The position numbers and the translations under genes were made by a program. Under the pieces are notes generated by a model. The model was not told the origin of the DNA. It saw only the letters and a list, made by a program, of their open reading frames with translations, and ran no database searches. From positions 78,008,037 to 78,072,036 of the forward strand of contig OY759214.1 of assembly GCA_963662175.1 (NCBI GenBank): 64,000 bases of DNA, written 5' to 3'. This document shows, piece by piece, positions 1 through 10,024 of this stretch (its first letter is position 1; each line of letters begins with the position of its first letter). This DNA comes from Aradus depressus. Its lineage: Eukaryota; Arthropoda; Insecta; Hemiptera; Aradidae.

Positions 1-1550
1 CAAAATAAAATAAGATAAGATAAAAAATAAATAAATGCGTGATAAAAATATATAAATGTGTAAAATGAACAAAAAAGGAATAATATTGATAATGATAGAA
101 TAATAAAAATGGTGTACCATACATTATTGACTGTAGTTATGGTTCTAAACATCAAAAGAACATTCATATTTTAATCCAAGATTCTCCAACTGATCACACA
201 ATCCCCACCAACATTTTTAAATAACTGAATAATGAATAAGCGTTATATTTGTAATAATTATTCAATATTCGTTATTTTGAATATAATTTGCCCAACACTG
301 TTACGCAGGCTCTTCTCGAGTGTTATTAAAAAATAATTGGAGGTCCATTTGTGAATAAAGGGCGGGGTTGGTTGTAGAGCGGGCGGGGTGAGGTGGGGGA
401 GCTGTTTAGCGGAGCGGTTCCATTAGAGTGTGGGGCGGTAAACTCCAAGTCGTACTATCCATCACAATTAGGGCGGTACCCCCAAGAAGCGCAGTATTAA
501 TCTGGCTTTAATCGGACTCCGGACCACCCCCTAATCCAATCAAGTTACACTATTCATTAACTCTCCTCACATCTCCTCCCCCTTCAACCTACTTACAACA
601 CTTCCCAACATATGACCACTTCACATTCCTGGGCTTCATCGTACAACCCTCAGCAACTTGGCTTTGTACCAACATTTATTTTACTTCCCCAGTTATACAA
701 AGTGTACGGGATGTTACATAATAAAAAATCCTATGTTGCGTTTTTACCAAAATTTCATGTTTTCCGTCTCACTGAGTCCAAAAATGAAAAAAATTAGTCA
801 AGTGCATACTATACAATTAGTGTTCCGTGCCATCAGCCCCCCAATTTTAAGGAAATAAATAATGAAATTGGTTATAACAATTGATTGCGCTAGAATTTTT
901 CAATTCTAATAATTTTGGCTCAATCTACACCTAATACTTAATTTTCATAATTTTTTTCAGATTTTTCTGAGCGATCCTTTTGCTGATAAAGGTGGGGACA
1001 ACAATTTTTAAGCGTTTTTCCCGATATATGTTTAAAAAATGCATAAAAAAATACATCATATATATTGTTGAATTCGTGCTTCAATAAGCTTTCATTTTAC
1101 ACCTTACACTATACCTTTGAAATTATTTTTTTTTTTTCCAATTCCCAATTTACTTCTTTAACCCTCAGAATCAAAATTCAACTTTTTATACTTCACGTCT
1201 ATAATTGGAACAACACACTCTATCTCTGTGCTCATGATATCAGACATTTTTTTAAAAGTAAAAAAATAAATAAAATCAAACTCTCCAATAATTAATACAT
1301 TTTAAAATCAATTTTTGAGTAGTTTTGAAATTTTGTTTTAAATACAAAAACCGATAAATGTAGGGAGAAGTACGATTCGATCCCAATACCTTATTCAAAA
1401 TATTTTCCTCAAAACATTTCTGAATGGGGCCTCCTTCAATGGGAATGTTTGAGGGCCCTCAAAACTGTAGATCCGTTGTTGGAAATTGAAGACGAGATGC
1501 AAATGTCAAAATTTAAATACTTTTTAAATGGTTTTCCTTTTCTAAACGGT
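1..1550. other. Gene-free AT-rich flank with one GC-richer block
   Basis: I see no convincing exon. Most of the stretch is AT-rich with short homopolymer runs. Positions about 345-600 are clearly richer in G and C, match none of the repeat families seen elsewhere in the window, and may be single-copy non-coding DNA. The short ORFs at 612-858 and 1065-1295 have no recognisable motif and low-complexity composition. Confidence 0.5.
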
Positions 1551-1557
1551 TCCTTAA

Positions 1558-1771
1558 TTTATTTTATCTGGGAGGTAAAATAAACTTAAGCATGCCGTCC
1601 TTCGTCGTACTCGTTAAAGACCCCTACCCTAGGTGAATAAAAATTTAGGGTAGAGAAAATTTAGGACTCCCACAGTAGAGTCGGGCTCATGTCCACCAGA
1701 GTGACGAAAGAGATCTATGGCAGTAGGCGATATGACCTCGTAGTTAAAGCCCGGGCATGAGTCATAATAAA
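1558..1771 (+). mobile_element. SINE, 5'-truncated copy
   Basis: This carries the body and tail of the window's tRNA-derived SINE: the 'gtaaaataaacttaagc' segment, 'gccgtccttcg', 'gacccctaccctaggtgaa', 'ggactcccacagtagag' and the end 'cccgggcatgagtcataat'. The tRNA-like head is absent and there is a deletion after 'gtccttcg'. It is recognised by comparison with fuller copies at 37876 and 47198. Confidence 0.85.
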
Positions 1772-1807
1772 TACTTACGTAGACACTTGAGTGACAGTAT
1801 CACATTC

Positions 1808-1866
1808 GAGGGCGGTGGTGGTTCGGAGATAGCGTGCTTGTCCACTGAGCTCAAGATCAGGGTTTA
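1808..1866 (+). mobile_element. SINE head fragment
   Basis: The stretch resembles the tRNA-like head of the same SINE (gagggcg...gcgtgcttg...ctgagctcaagatc), with a damaged A box and a damaged B box. It breaks off directly after the head. It sits about 40 bp downstream of the tail of another copy. Confidence 0.6.
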
Positions 1867-2452
1867 AATATAACCGTTATTTTACGATTTTACAATAATT
1901 TTTCTCAATTTGGTTTTAGCCTAAATTTTTAATAATATAATATGTTGGAAATCATTTTTACTTACAATTAAGGTTACATTTATTTATTAACTTATAGATA
2001 TTGTCTTAAAGATATTATTATAAATAGGATATAGATTAGCTTATTGATTAATATAAATATAAATTTTATGAATTAAATTATTTCTTACCAATGTTAATAA
2101 AAATAGTTAAAATAAAAATATGGTCTGATAGCACAAAGAGAAACTATCTGTTCTAGTTGAACCAGTTCTTCTGAGTTAGGTACGGAAGTTACACTTCAAA
2201 CGTGTGTACTAACTGCACACAACACATTTTATTTTTTAATTTATTTAAAATTCTTGTCAGGTTTTGATTTGGGAGAAATTTGAATATATTTCAATATCTC
2301 AAGACGAAAGGTTCTTGGCAGTTAAAAGAATTAGGGAACTACACGCATAGCGTTGATAAAATGAAGATGTTTTTATCGCTGTACAGGCTGAGTATGTATA
2401 AGTGAAGTATAAAAACATTCACGACTCCAGAAGAAAAGCCATGGTAGAAAAG

Positions 2453-2508
2453 CCTTGACCATGCCGTCCTTCGGCGACCCCTACCAGAGTAGGCAAAATT
2501 TAGGACTC
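2453..2508 (+). mobile_element. SINE body fragment
   Basis: A short remnant joins 'gccgtccttcgg', 'gacccctacc' and 'ggcaaaatttaggactc', all SINE body segments in the right order with the pieces between them deleted. Confidence 0.6.
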
Positions 2509-2519
2509 ACAATGGCATT

Positions 2520-3820
2520 ATTGTGACAACAACTAACTAATACCAGCTCCAATACTCATCTGGACTGTTTATTGTGAGACCATTGTTTGAGTGATCTGAC
2601 ACGACACACAAATGTGACAATGTAGATCGTCACGTAGGGCCTGTAAAACCCAACAGATCACGGTAGATTACTTTTGTTACGAGCTGAGTCGTAAACCTGA
2701 GGGACACGCCTTCAATCTTCAGCTCGTTTCATCGTCTCATGTCCGAAATTTATTTATCATTTTATTAATTCTTACTTTTATTATTATTATTTTGTTATCC
2801 GATAATTCAGGGGCTACGTAAAGTGTATAATCATATCTCTCTGCTCTCCCCTGATGAAGTTTCTGGATGGAGGTCACTCTTGGAGCCGCACCGTATTGTA
2901 CCTATTAGAAATAAGGTTGCAATTTGTGAGGCAGTGGAAAGATTTTGTGTGGTCTTCGTGCCAGAATTTGGACTTCTTCTTTAGATCACAAAAGAACTTG
3001 ACACTAAATTTAAAAATAGTTTTGTTTCAAATATCAAAATTGAGGCTCCCTTTTTATAAAAACAATTTAATTTTGGTGATTAAAAAAACAAACAAAAAAC
3101 GTAGAATTTAGACGTTCGGACTAATGAATCGGAATAACCTAGACATAAAAAATCAAACAGGAGAGGGGAATGAATAGCGCATGTGTACAAGTCAACTACG
3201 AGTTTAGGTCTGTGTCGATGCATCAGCTGTTGTGTGCTACGTGTTTGTATACGGTTTAAGCGTTAAAATAATACTTTTGATTATTTATTTAATACGTTTA
3301 GGTTTATTCCGAGTTAGTGTTAAATAGTAAGTACCAGATCAACAAGATATGATTTTAAAATATTTTTTGGTTTAATTTTTTTACTGTCCTTTATTAACCT
3401 AAAATTTACCTACTTTAAAATGGTTAATATTTATAATAAAAATCAAATAAATATTTGTTTATTTAATTTGCATGGTTAATGAAGACAAAAGAAGTTTCAC
3501 TTCAACCGCGCGCTTATGTGGGGAGGCATACCTTTTTTTTGAACCGAGTCTTTGAGTTTTAGGTTGCAAATTATAGCATTTAAGTTTTAAAACAAAAATT
3601 AAACTAATAAGAAACGTCGCCATTAACGTATCGTATTATCGGGCTGGCAGCGGTCTGGAACCGACAATAAATGATGATTTTACGTCAGATCACTGGTTAT
3701 ACATACTTTCAAATGCTGATAATAACTTCTGATTGTAAGGAGATTCTGAAAATTCATATACATATAATATATTTATTACAGCATCACTTGTCCCATTTAT
3801 TTTTTGCTTTTCAAAAACTA
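2520..3820. other. No gene seen; AT-rich intergenic or intronic DNA
   Basis: I found no exon, repeat-family match or structured element that I can support. The ORF at 2854-3111 lacks recognisable motifs. The sequence is AT-rich with scattered moderate-GC patches. Confidence 0.4.
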
Positions 3821-3830
3821 GCAATTACAG

Positions 3831-3858
3831 ACGTTTCAGGAAGTGCTCCCATCATCAG
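3831..3858 (-). other. Hammerhead-core-like motif
   Basis: On the minus strand this reads CTGATGA, then a short hairpin (GGGAG...CTTCC), then TGAAACGT. The order CTGANGA-hairpin-GAAA is the conserved layout of a hammerhead ribozyme core (C3-A9, stem II, G12-A15.1). The same layout recurs in the foldback elements of this window. I did not establish stems I and III, so this is core-like only and activity is unknown. Confidence 0.4.
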
Positions 3859-3899
3859 TATTTGTTCCTTATTTTGACATTTTTCAAAATGTCCTCTCA

Positions 3900-4430
3900 T
3901 GAGTGGCGATGAGTACTTCAGCAGCCATTATCCCTAATAGACTTCAAGGGAAGTAATGAATAAGGAAAGATTTCAAGATTGATGTTTATCATAAAACAGA
4001 ATTAAATTAAGAACTGAACTTAGTGAACTGTGAACGTTTCAAAGAAGAGGCAAAGGAATATCTATGAAATAATGAGAAAGGAATTAGAAAAAGAGGGTAT
4101 CAAAGTCGCCCCGATTTCATCAGAGTCAATGATCCGTGTTCACTGTTAATGGACTGTCCGCATCAGGGGGTTGTAGCTAAACTGTTTACTTCTAATGGTA
4201 GAGAAACCATTAAAAAGGACTATAATCCCATCTTAATGAACTATATCAAATACAATATTTAACCATTATTATAAAATTAAGAACTATTAATTGTTAAAGA
4301 AAAACAGTAAGGGTGGTAAATATTTTGTTCTCTTAAATCAGTTTGATAATGGATTCAAAACGGGGCAGCTGCTAATAAAAGATTCAGTTTGAACCAAGGT
4401 TCCCTGAGACCTGCGGGTATTCAACTAAAA
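3900..4430. other. No gene seen
   Basis: No exon, RNA gene or family-matching repeat could be supported here. The stretch is moderately AT-rich and unremarkable. Confidence 0.4.
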
Positions 4431-4610
4431 AAAAGTAGTGTACATATACCTACGTTTTTTTTTTACGGCCGGTTGTAGAACCCCGCCACTCGCGGAATCG
4501 ATCATTTGGGTCCAAGATATCAGGGTATCTATGTTTCATGGCTGCGTTGCGCCGAGAAGAGTCGCAGGTGGGCCGTGTTACAACGCCCAGCGGTCATCCC
4601 CGGAATCACG

Positions 4611-4871
4611 TTATACTGCCATCTTTATTTTCCGACAGGAGGCGACGAATCGACTGAACTCTGGGTAATCAGACTCAATCATCAGCTTCCGAGGGTTCAG
4701 TCCCTGGTACGATCCTGTCCGGCGTATCAACTCCACCCTAGGCCCATCGTACAGCCGACATTCGAGAATTATGTGTTCTGCAGTCTCAACGCAGCCGCAC
4801 GAGCAGTTTGGGCTGCCCTTCTTCTTGAAAAAGAAAAGCTTGGAGTTGAAATCCCCGTGACCTGATATTAT
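4611..4871 (-). pseudogene. Non-LTR retrotransposon C-terminus, decayed
   Basis: The minus strand encodes about 86 residues ending at a stop. Visible are SGHGDF, a zinc-knuckle-like cluster (CSCGCVETAEHIILEC, i.e. C-x-C...H...C) and YDGPRVELI. This layout is typical of the end of the pol protein of non-LTR retrotransposons, after the reverse transcriptase and any RNase H domain. A stop codon lies directly upstream in frame, so the copy is dead. A related copy lies at 23327-23780. Only the tail of the element is present. Confidence 0.75.
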
Positions 4872-5142
4872 CTAGGATGTCCAATGGTCCGGCTTTACCC
4901 AAACTGGTCAAGTTTTGCCCAGACGTTTGGACATATACGTATGTCACTAGCGCCTTTCATCAAGGATCTCCTCAAAAACTTACTTGATCTATATTAACTA
5001 TTCGGCACGAATCAACAACCTGGGGATCATCCTGGAAGTACCAAAAATCCTACATACCCCGTAAATTCCATCTTCTCAAACCGAGACTACCTCCTAGGTG
5101 CCTTCCTCTTCCAAATGCTCAAATCCAAAGAACCCTACTACC

Positions 5143-5371
5143 ATACTAATGAATAAAAAACTTAAAAACAAGTCAAAAAATCCCACTTTATTTATGAACA
5201 CAATATATTTCACTCGTTAGTCTGTATCTGTCTGTACACTTGAGAATGCTCTAACGAGTGAAATATATTGTGTTCATATAAATAAAGTGGGATTTTTTGA
5301 CTTGTTTTTAAGTTTTTTATTCATTAGTATTCACAATGAACTTCCACAAGATCTCTGGCGAAAACATCTCT
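5143..5371. mobile_element. Foldback element, family S, copy 1
   Basis: Positions 5143-5220 are inverted at about 5253-5335 (from 'ctaatgaataaaaaac' inward), leaving a short loop. An extra single-copy end follows ('tggcgaaaacatctct'). The insert is flanked by a perfect 12-bp direct repeat, aaccctactacc, at 5131-5142 and 5372-5383, which reads as a target-site duplication. Copy 2 at 6125 has the same parts in opposite orientation and is also flanked by a 12-bp repeat. A degenerate TGAGAA-hairpin-GAAA core lies at the fold. Confidence 0.8.
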
Positions 5372-5383
5372 AACCCTACTACC

Positions 5384-6112
5384 TTTACCATATGTTTCAA
5401 TTCATGTCCTCCGCCCACCAAAGACACTCCAGACCCGTCCTTCGAACCTCTTCATCCTCTAACATCGCTCATTTCACTTCCACAATCGTTCCTTCCCCAA
5501 GATTCCTCTCTCTACAACTCCCTGCTCCCAACCGTTCATTCTCCTTCCGTGGTTTCCTTCAAGTCCTCGCTTCCAATTCCTCTTCTATAAACAATCATCA
5601 CCCTCTGATTAGCCTTTCATTTCCTTTCCTCTGTATTTTTCTTCATTTCAACATTAATTTTTATTATCTATTTATTGTCTAGGCATCTTCACCTGTCTCA
5701 TATTTTTAATTGATCTCCTTTCTGTCATTGCCTAGGTAGTACATTGTCTATAAATAACAGAAGCCTTTTTATATTATTTGAAGTCAATCAACAAAACAGA
5801 ATACAAATGAGATTTCCTAAGAACAAAGATGTTTTTCAGTCGATATAGAAGAAAAACTAAAATAAAACTAAGTTAGTGAATAGCATCTGAGAGATGTGAC
5901 AACAGGGCGGAAGGGGAGTGGATGGCCTTAAAACTCTGGAGCTAGGATACTGTGTCCCGTCTGGGGGTCTGCAGATAAATATGTCTTCTCTTCTCTCTTC
6001 TTTTTATCCACATTTCCATATAAGATTTTTCACTTCATTTTAAAAATCCAACTTTGTATTATGTAATTTTTTCAAAGATTTTGCTTCATAATCTCAATTT
6101 GTTCATTTCACT
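5384..6112. other. Pyrimidine-rich spacer, no gene supported
   Basis: The stretch is rich in C and T on the plus strand (5384-5580), then AT-rich. Two overlapping ORFs of 84 and 96 codons occur (5336-5590 and 5392-5682), but they are low-complexity Ser/Pro/Leu translations and start inside the neighbouring mobile element. I do not regard them as genes. Confidence 0.5.
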
Positions 6113-6124
6113 TCCATATACGAA

Positions 6125-6696
6125 TTAGAGATGTTTTCGCCAGAGATCTTGTGGAAGTTCATTGTGAATACTAATGAATAAAAAACTTAAAAACAAGTCA
6201 AAAAATCCCACTTTATTTATATGAACACAATATATTTCACTCAGAGCATTCTCAAGTGTACAGACAGATACAGACTAATGACGGGGAGGGGGGGGGGGGC
6301 GTGGAGGGGTAGGAGGGGAAGAGTGAGGGAGGGTGACAGAACAGGAGGGGGGGGGGGGGCTAACATACTATACTAAAAAATAAGTCAGAAAAAATTAAAA
6401 ATAATAAATCTCAATATTAACCTAATTAAACATATCACAATATAAACCTATTAAATATGAACCGAGTATAATAAAAGTTAGCCAAGTCTATCTTGGCAGT
6501 TTCAAATTGAGGAGGGGGGAATTCCCCTCATTCCCTCACTCTTCCCCTCCTACCCCTCCACGCCCCCCCCCCCCTTCCCCGTCATTAGTCTGTTCTGTCT
6601 GTACACTTGAGAATGCTCTAACGAGTAAAATATATTGTGTTCATATAAATAAAGTGGGATTTTTTGACTTGTTTTTAAGTTTTTTATTCATTAGTA
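6125..6696. mobile_element. Foldback element, family S, copy 2 with G/C-tract arms
   Basis: The same end found in copy 1 appears reversed at 6125-6168, followed by a large palindrome. The left arm is about 6168-6337 and the right arm about 6520-6696, around a 180-bp centre. The arms include the family S sequence plus a G-run-rich segment (about 6275-6337) whose complement is a C-run-rich segment (6530-6590). A perfect 12-bp direct repeat, tccatatacgaa, flanks the insert at 6113-6124 and 6697-6708. The target appears to be an R repeat. Confidence 0.8.
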
Positions 6697-7020
6697 TCCA
6701 TATACGAAGTATAGTGGAAGTTATGGTTAGAAATTCGATGTTGTTTTCAATAAAAAAATTCATGTTTTCCGACCTCTTTATTCCAAAAATGTTTTTAAAA
6801 AAAAAATGTTGTGTCTGCCCACCTATGCCGAAGTAATGAATATATCGATAAGAAATTTTGTTTATGGATTCAGGACTCAATAAGGACAACACTTATTGAT
6901 TTTCAGCCAAATCGGACGAAGGGAAGGAGGAGATCAGAGGAGGTTTATAAGAAATTTAGTATAATGATTCAGAAGTCTCTGAGTAATAAGACATCTATTG
7001 AGTAGTATTAGTAAATGAAT
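6697..7020 (+). repeat. R dispersed repeat
   Basis: This is a copy of the most frequent unclassified repeat. Hallmarks are 'gaagttatg...agaaattcgatgttg', 'ttccaaaaatg', 'gccgaagtaatgaatatatcgat', 'aaggacaacacttattgattttcagcc' and 'gattcagaagtc'. No coding capacity is visible. The family has no recognised terminal structure, so its class is unknown. Confidence 0.75.
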
Positions 7021-7126
7021 TATGTTCCACGCGCAACAGCCAGGGTCATAGCGCCGATCCAGCGTATTTTACATTATCTATATTATTGAATAAATAAATA
7101 AAAATATAACAATAATTTAAAAAAAT
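6957..7126. repeat. Left arm of a 2.6-kb inverted repeat
   Basis: This ~170-bp segment is repeated in inverted orientation at 9436-9600 with only a few differences. Shared landmarks include 'gttccacgcgcaacagcc' and 'gcgccgatccagcg'. The two arms bound an interval that itself holds a poly(A) insertion and a hAT-like element. The arms may be the ends of a larger element or two opposed copies of an extended R repeat. Confidence 0.8.
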
Positions 7127-7432
7127 CAACAACAAGCCTGAGTAGCTATATACCTATACAAGCTACTAGTAGCCTGTATACCTATATAATAACTGCCGAA
7201 GTCTGAGGAGTATTAAATAATAAAGTTGTGCTATTATCATATAAATATTTTCATTTTTCTATTATAGTTTGTATCTTATTTTTTTGAAACATTATTTTAC
7301 ATATGAATTTTTTCATGCTTTTTTTTTCTTCATCTATTGATATTGAATGAAACTGACTTCAGAGAGAGAGAGCGATTCATCTACATTTCTTTTTTGTTTT
7401 TCAGTTTTGTAGTAATTTAAAGTGAAATACAG

Positions 7433-7753
7433 TTTGTAGCGGAATGGAGGAGGAGAAAAAACTCCTAACCTCGAGCCTCGGCGGACCGCCGGTGTTAATA
7501 ACACCTGGCGGGCCTAACCCGGCATGAACATTCCGAGTTTCAGCGCACTCCAGGAAGCTACAACTATGGTTCCTCATCAGGAGGACGAAGAGGGTGTTAT
7601 GGTCCCACACCAGGGAAGAAAGCACTCAAGAGCTCAGGGAGATGGTTTTAGTGGAATTGCCCACGACGAGGTACACCACACTGTTGGGAAGCACGTGCTT
7701 CCCTTCGTTGTAAGTATTCCCATCGCCCTGCGGAAAAAAAAAAAAAAAAAAAG
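7433..7753 (+). mobile_element. Poly(A)-tailed retroposon with target-site duplication
   Basis: A ~300-bp GC-richer segment ends in about 20 A residues (7734-7752). It is flanked by a perfect 11-bp direct repeat, gtgaaatacag, at 7422-7432 and 7754-7764. This is the signature of L1/LINE-type target-primed insertion: a SINE, a 5'-truncated LINE 3' end, or a processed transcript. The body shows no tRNA-like boxes. An open frame at 7524-7757 overlaps it but has no motif I recognise. The surrounding repeat resumes directly after the duplication. Confidence 0.85.
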
Positions 7754-7764
7754 GTGAAATACAG

Positions 7765-7869
7765 AAAAAAAACATCAGGGGCTTAACATAAAAACTGTTG
7801 TAACTACCGATGTAATGAATGTATCGACATACAATTTAATATGATTCAGAAGTCCTTGTGTAAGTCAAC
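7765..7869 (+). repeat. R repeat, portion before hAT insertion
   Basis: R-family text ('taactaccgatgtaatgaatg', 'gattcagaagtccttgtgtaagtcaac') runs up to the hAT-like element at 7870. It continues after that element at 8502 ('aagtcaactattaaattttagcc'), so the insertion split a pre-existing R copy. Confidence 0.75.
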
Positions 7870-8501
7870 CAGGGCCATATTTAAGATCTGAACCTGTGGT
7901 GCGGGCCCTACCGGGGGGAGGGTAGGGGTTGAAAATTAAAATCGCATTTTAGAGAAATTTTCTTACTAAAAATCTAAAAAGAAACATTTGATGTTTATTA
8001 TTAAATTGTAGAAAATGTTTTAGTATACAGCATTTAGAAGATAATGAATTGATGAGATAATAAATATTAAAATAAAATCAATGACGCTCGATTTGTTTGT
8101 TTTACAATAGGCAAAGGCACATGTGCGCTGCACAAGCGTTGGTTTTTTTTACAATAGGCAAAGGCACATGTGCGCTGCACAAGCGTTGGTTTTTTTTACA
8201 ATAGGCAAAGGCACATGTGCGCTGCACAAGCGTTGTTTTTTTTGTTATATTATTTTATAAATTGATATACTAATGGTTATAATTAATTGACAATTTAGGG
8301 ATTTGATTTTACGGTCATTTTGTAGTGAATGCAATAACTTTCCTAATCAGAAAGTTCTTGGTCAGACCCATTACGGTTTGTATTTATTTTAGTCTATTCA
8401 AAGTTAAAATTTTTAAACATTTTTTCTTTGTGGTCCGGTCCCCTTTGTGGTGCGGGCCCATAGGCTGCAGCCTAGATATCCTGCGCGTAAATATGGCCCT
8501 G
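7870..8501. mobile_element. Non-autonomous hAT-like DNA transposon
   Basis: The element begins cagggccatattta and ends with its exact reverse complement, a perfect 14-bp terminal inverted repeat. It is flanked by the 8-bp direct repeat aagtcaac (7862-7869 and 8502-8509). An 8-bp duplication with a CAGGG-type TIR is the hAT superfamily pattern. At 632 bp it encodes no transposase, so it must have been mobilised in trans. It contains a three-unit 47-bp tandem repeat and GC-rich 'tggtgcgggccc' segments near both ends in inverted relationship. Confidence 0.88.
8104..8243 (+). repeat. 47-bp tandem repeat, three units
   Basis: Units start at 8104, 8151 and 8198. They share 'acaataggcaaaggcacatg' and 'tgcgctgcacaagcgttg' and end in a T run. 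They are almost identical, so the expansion is recent. The array is internal to the hAT-like element. Confidence 0.95.
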
Positions 8502-9249
8502 AAGTCAACTATTAAATTTTAGCCAAAACGATCTATTGGTGTATCCTCATAGGAGTATCCTGACGCTTCGTCAATGGCAGTATGTTTCCCTAACTGATGT
8601 CGCGTAACGAAAGTCACGCGGAACGCGGAACAGACGTGTCGCGCATGCGCCGAGAGAGAGAGAGAGAGTGACACAAAAGTTATTGTTGTTAGTGAAGTGA
8701 TCAAGTGCATCGTTTAATAATGTTTCATCGTACTTCTTGAGAAAAATTACAGTTAGTCAGGTAATACTCTAATAGTGTGATACTAAATATGGTGACATTT
8801 GTTCTTTCTTATGTTTATCAAAATTTACTCATTCCCTGTGATACTTTGAGGTTATGAGGTTTGTTTACATAAATTGTTTTACCTAACTTACACATTTCCA
8901 AACATGTAAAAAATTTTGTTTGTAAAAACAAATAAGCAACTGTCAATAACCAGGGTTTCGTAGCATTTTACAGAGATTGAGTTAAAATATTAGCCTCAAA
9001 TTTAATTTCTGCTCGTAATCGTATGCATTTTCGTCTCGCCAATGCTAGTGCATCGGTTGCAACATCGACTCGTTTAATTACAAGTAAAATCAAGTTCTCA
9101 TTGAAAAAATATTATTTCAAAACAAAACGAAATGAGTACGTATTTATAAATTGTATAATTTATTATTTAAAACATTAAAAAAACATTTTCATTAGTAAAT
9201 GTTTATTGATAAATACAATTAATTTAAAATTGATATTTTTTACAATAAA

Positions 9250-9436
9250 AAAATTGGATGCGTGCAACTCCGATGCGTGTCGAAATGAGCGTGACAACGT
9301 CTGAGTTGCGAGAGGTTCAAAACTTTTATTGAAATGATTTGTTATATTTGATTCTTGGACACTTTCGCTACCTCGCAACTCAGACGTTCTCACACTCATT
9401 TCGCCACGCATCGGAATTGCACGCACCCGATTTTTT
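9250..9436. repeat. Short inverted repeat (MITE-like)
   Basis: Arms of about 60 bp (9250-9313 and 9373-9436) are inverted with few mismatches. They share 'tcgcaactcagacgt' and 'cgcatcgga', around a ~60-bp AT-rich loop. The compact symmetric form suggests a MITE, but I could not find a clear target-site duplication. Confidence 0.75.
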
Positions 9437-9600
9437 AAAATTATTGTTATATTTTTATTTATTTATTCAATAATATAGATAGTGTAAAATACGCTGGATC
9501 GGCGCTATGACCCTGGCTGTTGCGCGTGGAACATAATTCAATTACTAATACTACTCAATAGATGTCTTATTACTCAGAGACTTCTGAATCATTATACTAA
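9436..9600. repeat. Right arm of a 2.6-kb inverted repeat
   Basis: This is the inverted partner of 6957-7126. Homology stops abruptly next to the MITE-like palindrome at 9250-9436, suggesting that the palindrome abuts or inserted at the arm boundary. Confidence 0.8.
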
Positions 9601-9765
9601 GAGAGAGAGAATGAGAGAAAGATTTCACCAAAATTTTATTTTTATGATATGCAACCCCAAAAATCTGCATGACACTACTATCTGCACAAAGGGGGATGTG
9701 ATTACAGCGGTGCGGTTGTCAATTGAGTGCGGTAGCCTCAGATGGCACTACGTGATAATGACAGA

Positions 9766-9842
9766 CTAAATCCCGGCTGATGATGTTGGCACACACTCCT
9801 GATGTTCGGGCTAAATCCCAGCTGATGAGGTTGACACACACC
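9766..9842 (+). repeat. 45-bp direct duplication
   Basis: The sequence 'ctaaatccc', 'gctgatga', 'gttg', 'cacacac' occurs at 9766 and again at 9811 with a few substitutions, a period of 45 bp. The surrounding 9640-10020 is otherwise unassigned and gene-free. Confidence 0.8.
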
Positions 9843-10024
9843 ACTGCATGTTGTACAGTCATGCAGACAAGATTAGGAACGAGGTTACTTACCAAGCCTA
9901 TTGGCCACTAAGGACACGGCATTGAGTAATGTTCTCATTGTCCTCAGTTCACAAAACGTATAACTTCAATACCAATGGCCTTCAGCCATATCAGTTCTAC
10001 TTAGAATGCCTTTGAACAGTTACG

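Noticed and set aside
8104..8243. CRISPR-like array
   Set aside because: Three direct 47-bp units have no unique spacers and lie in a eukaryotic transposon.
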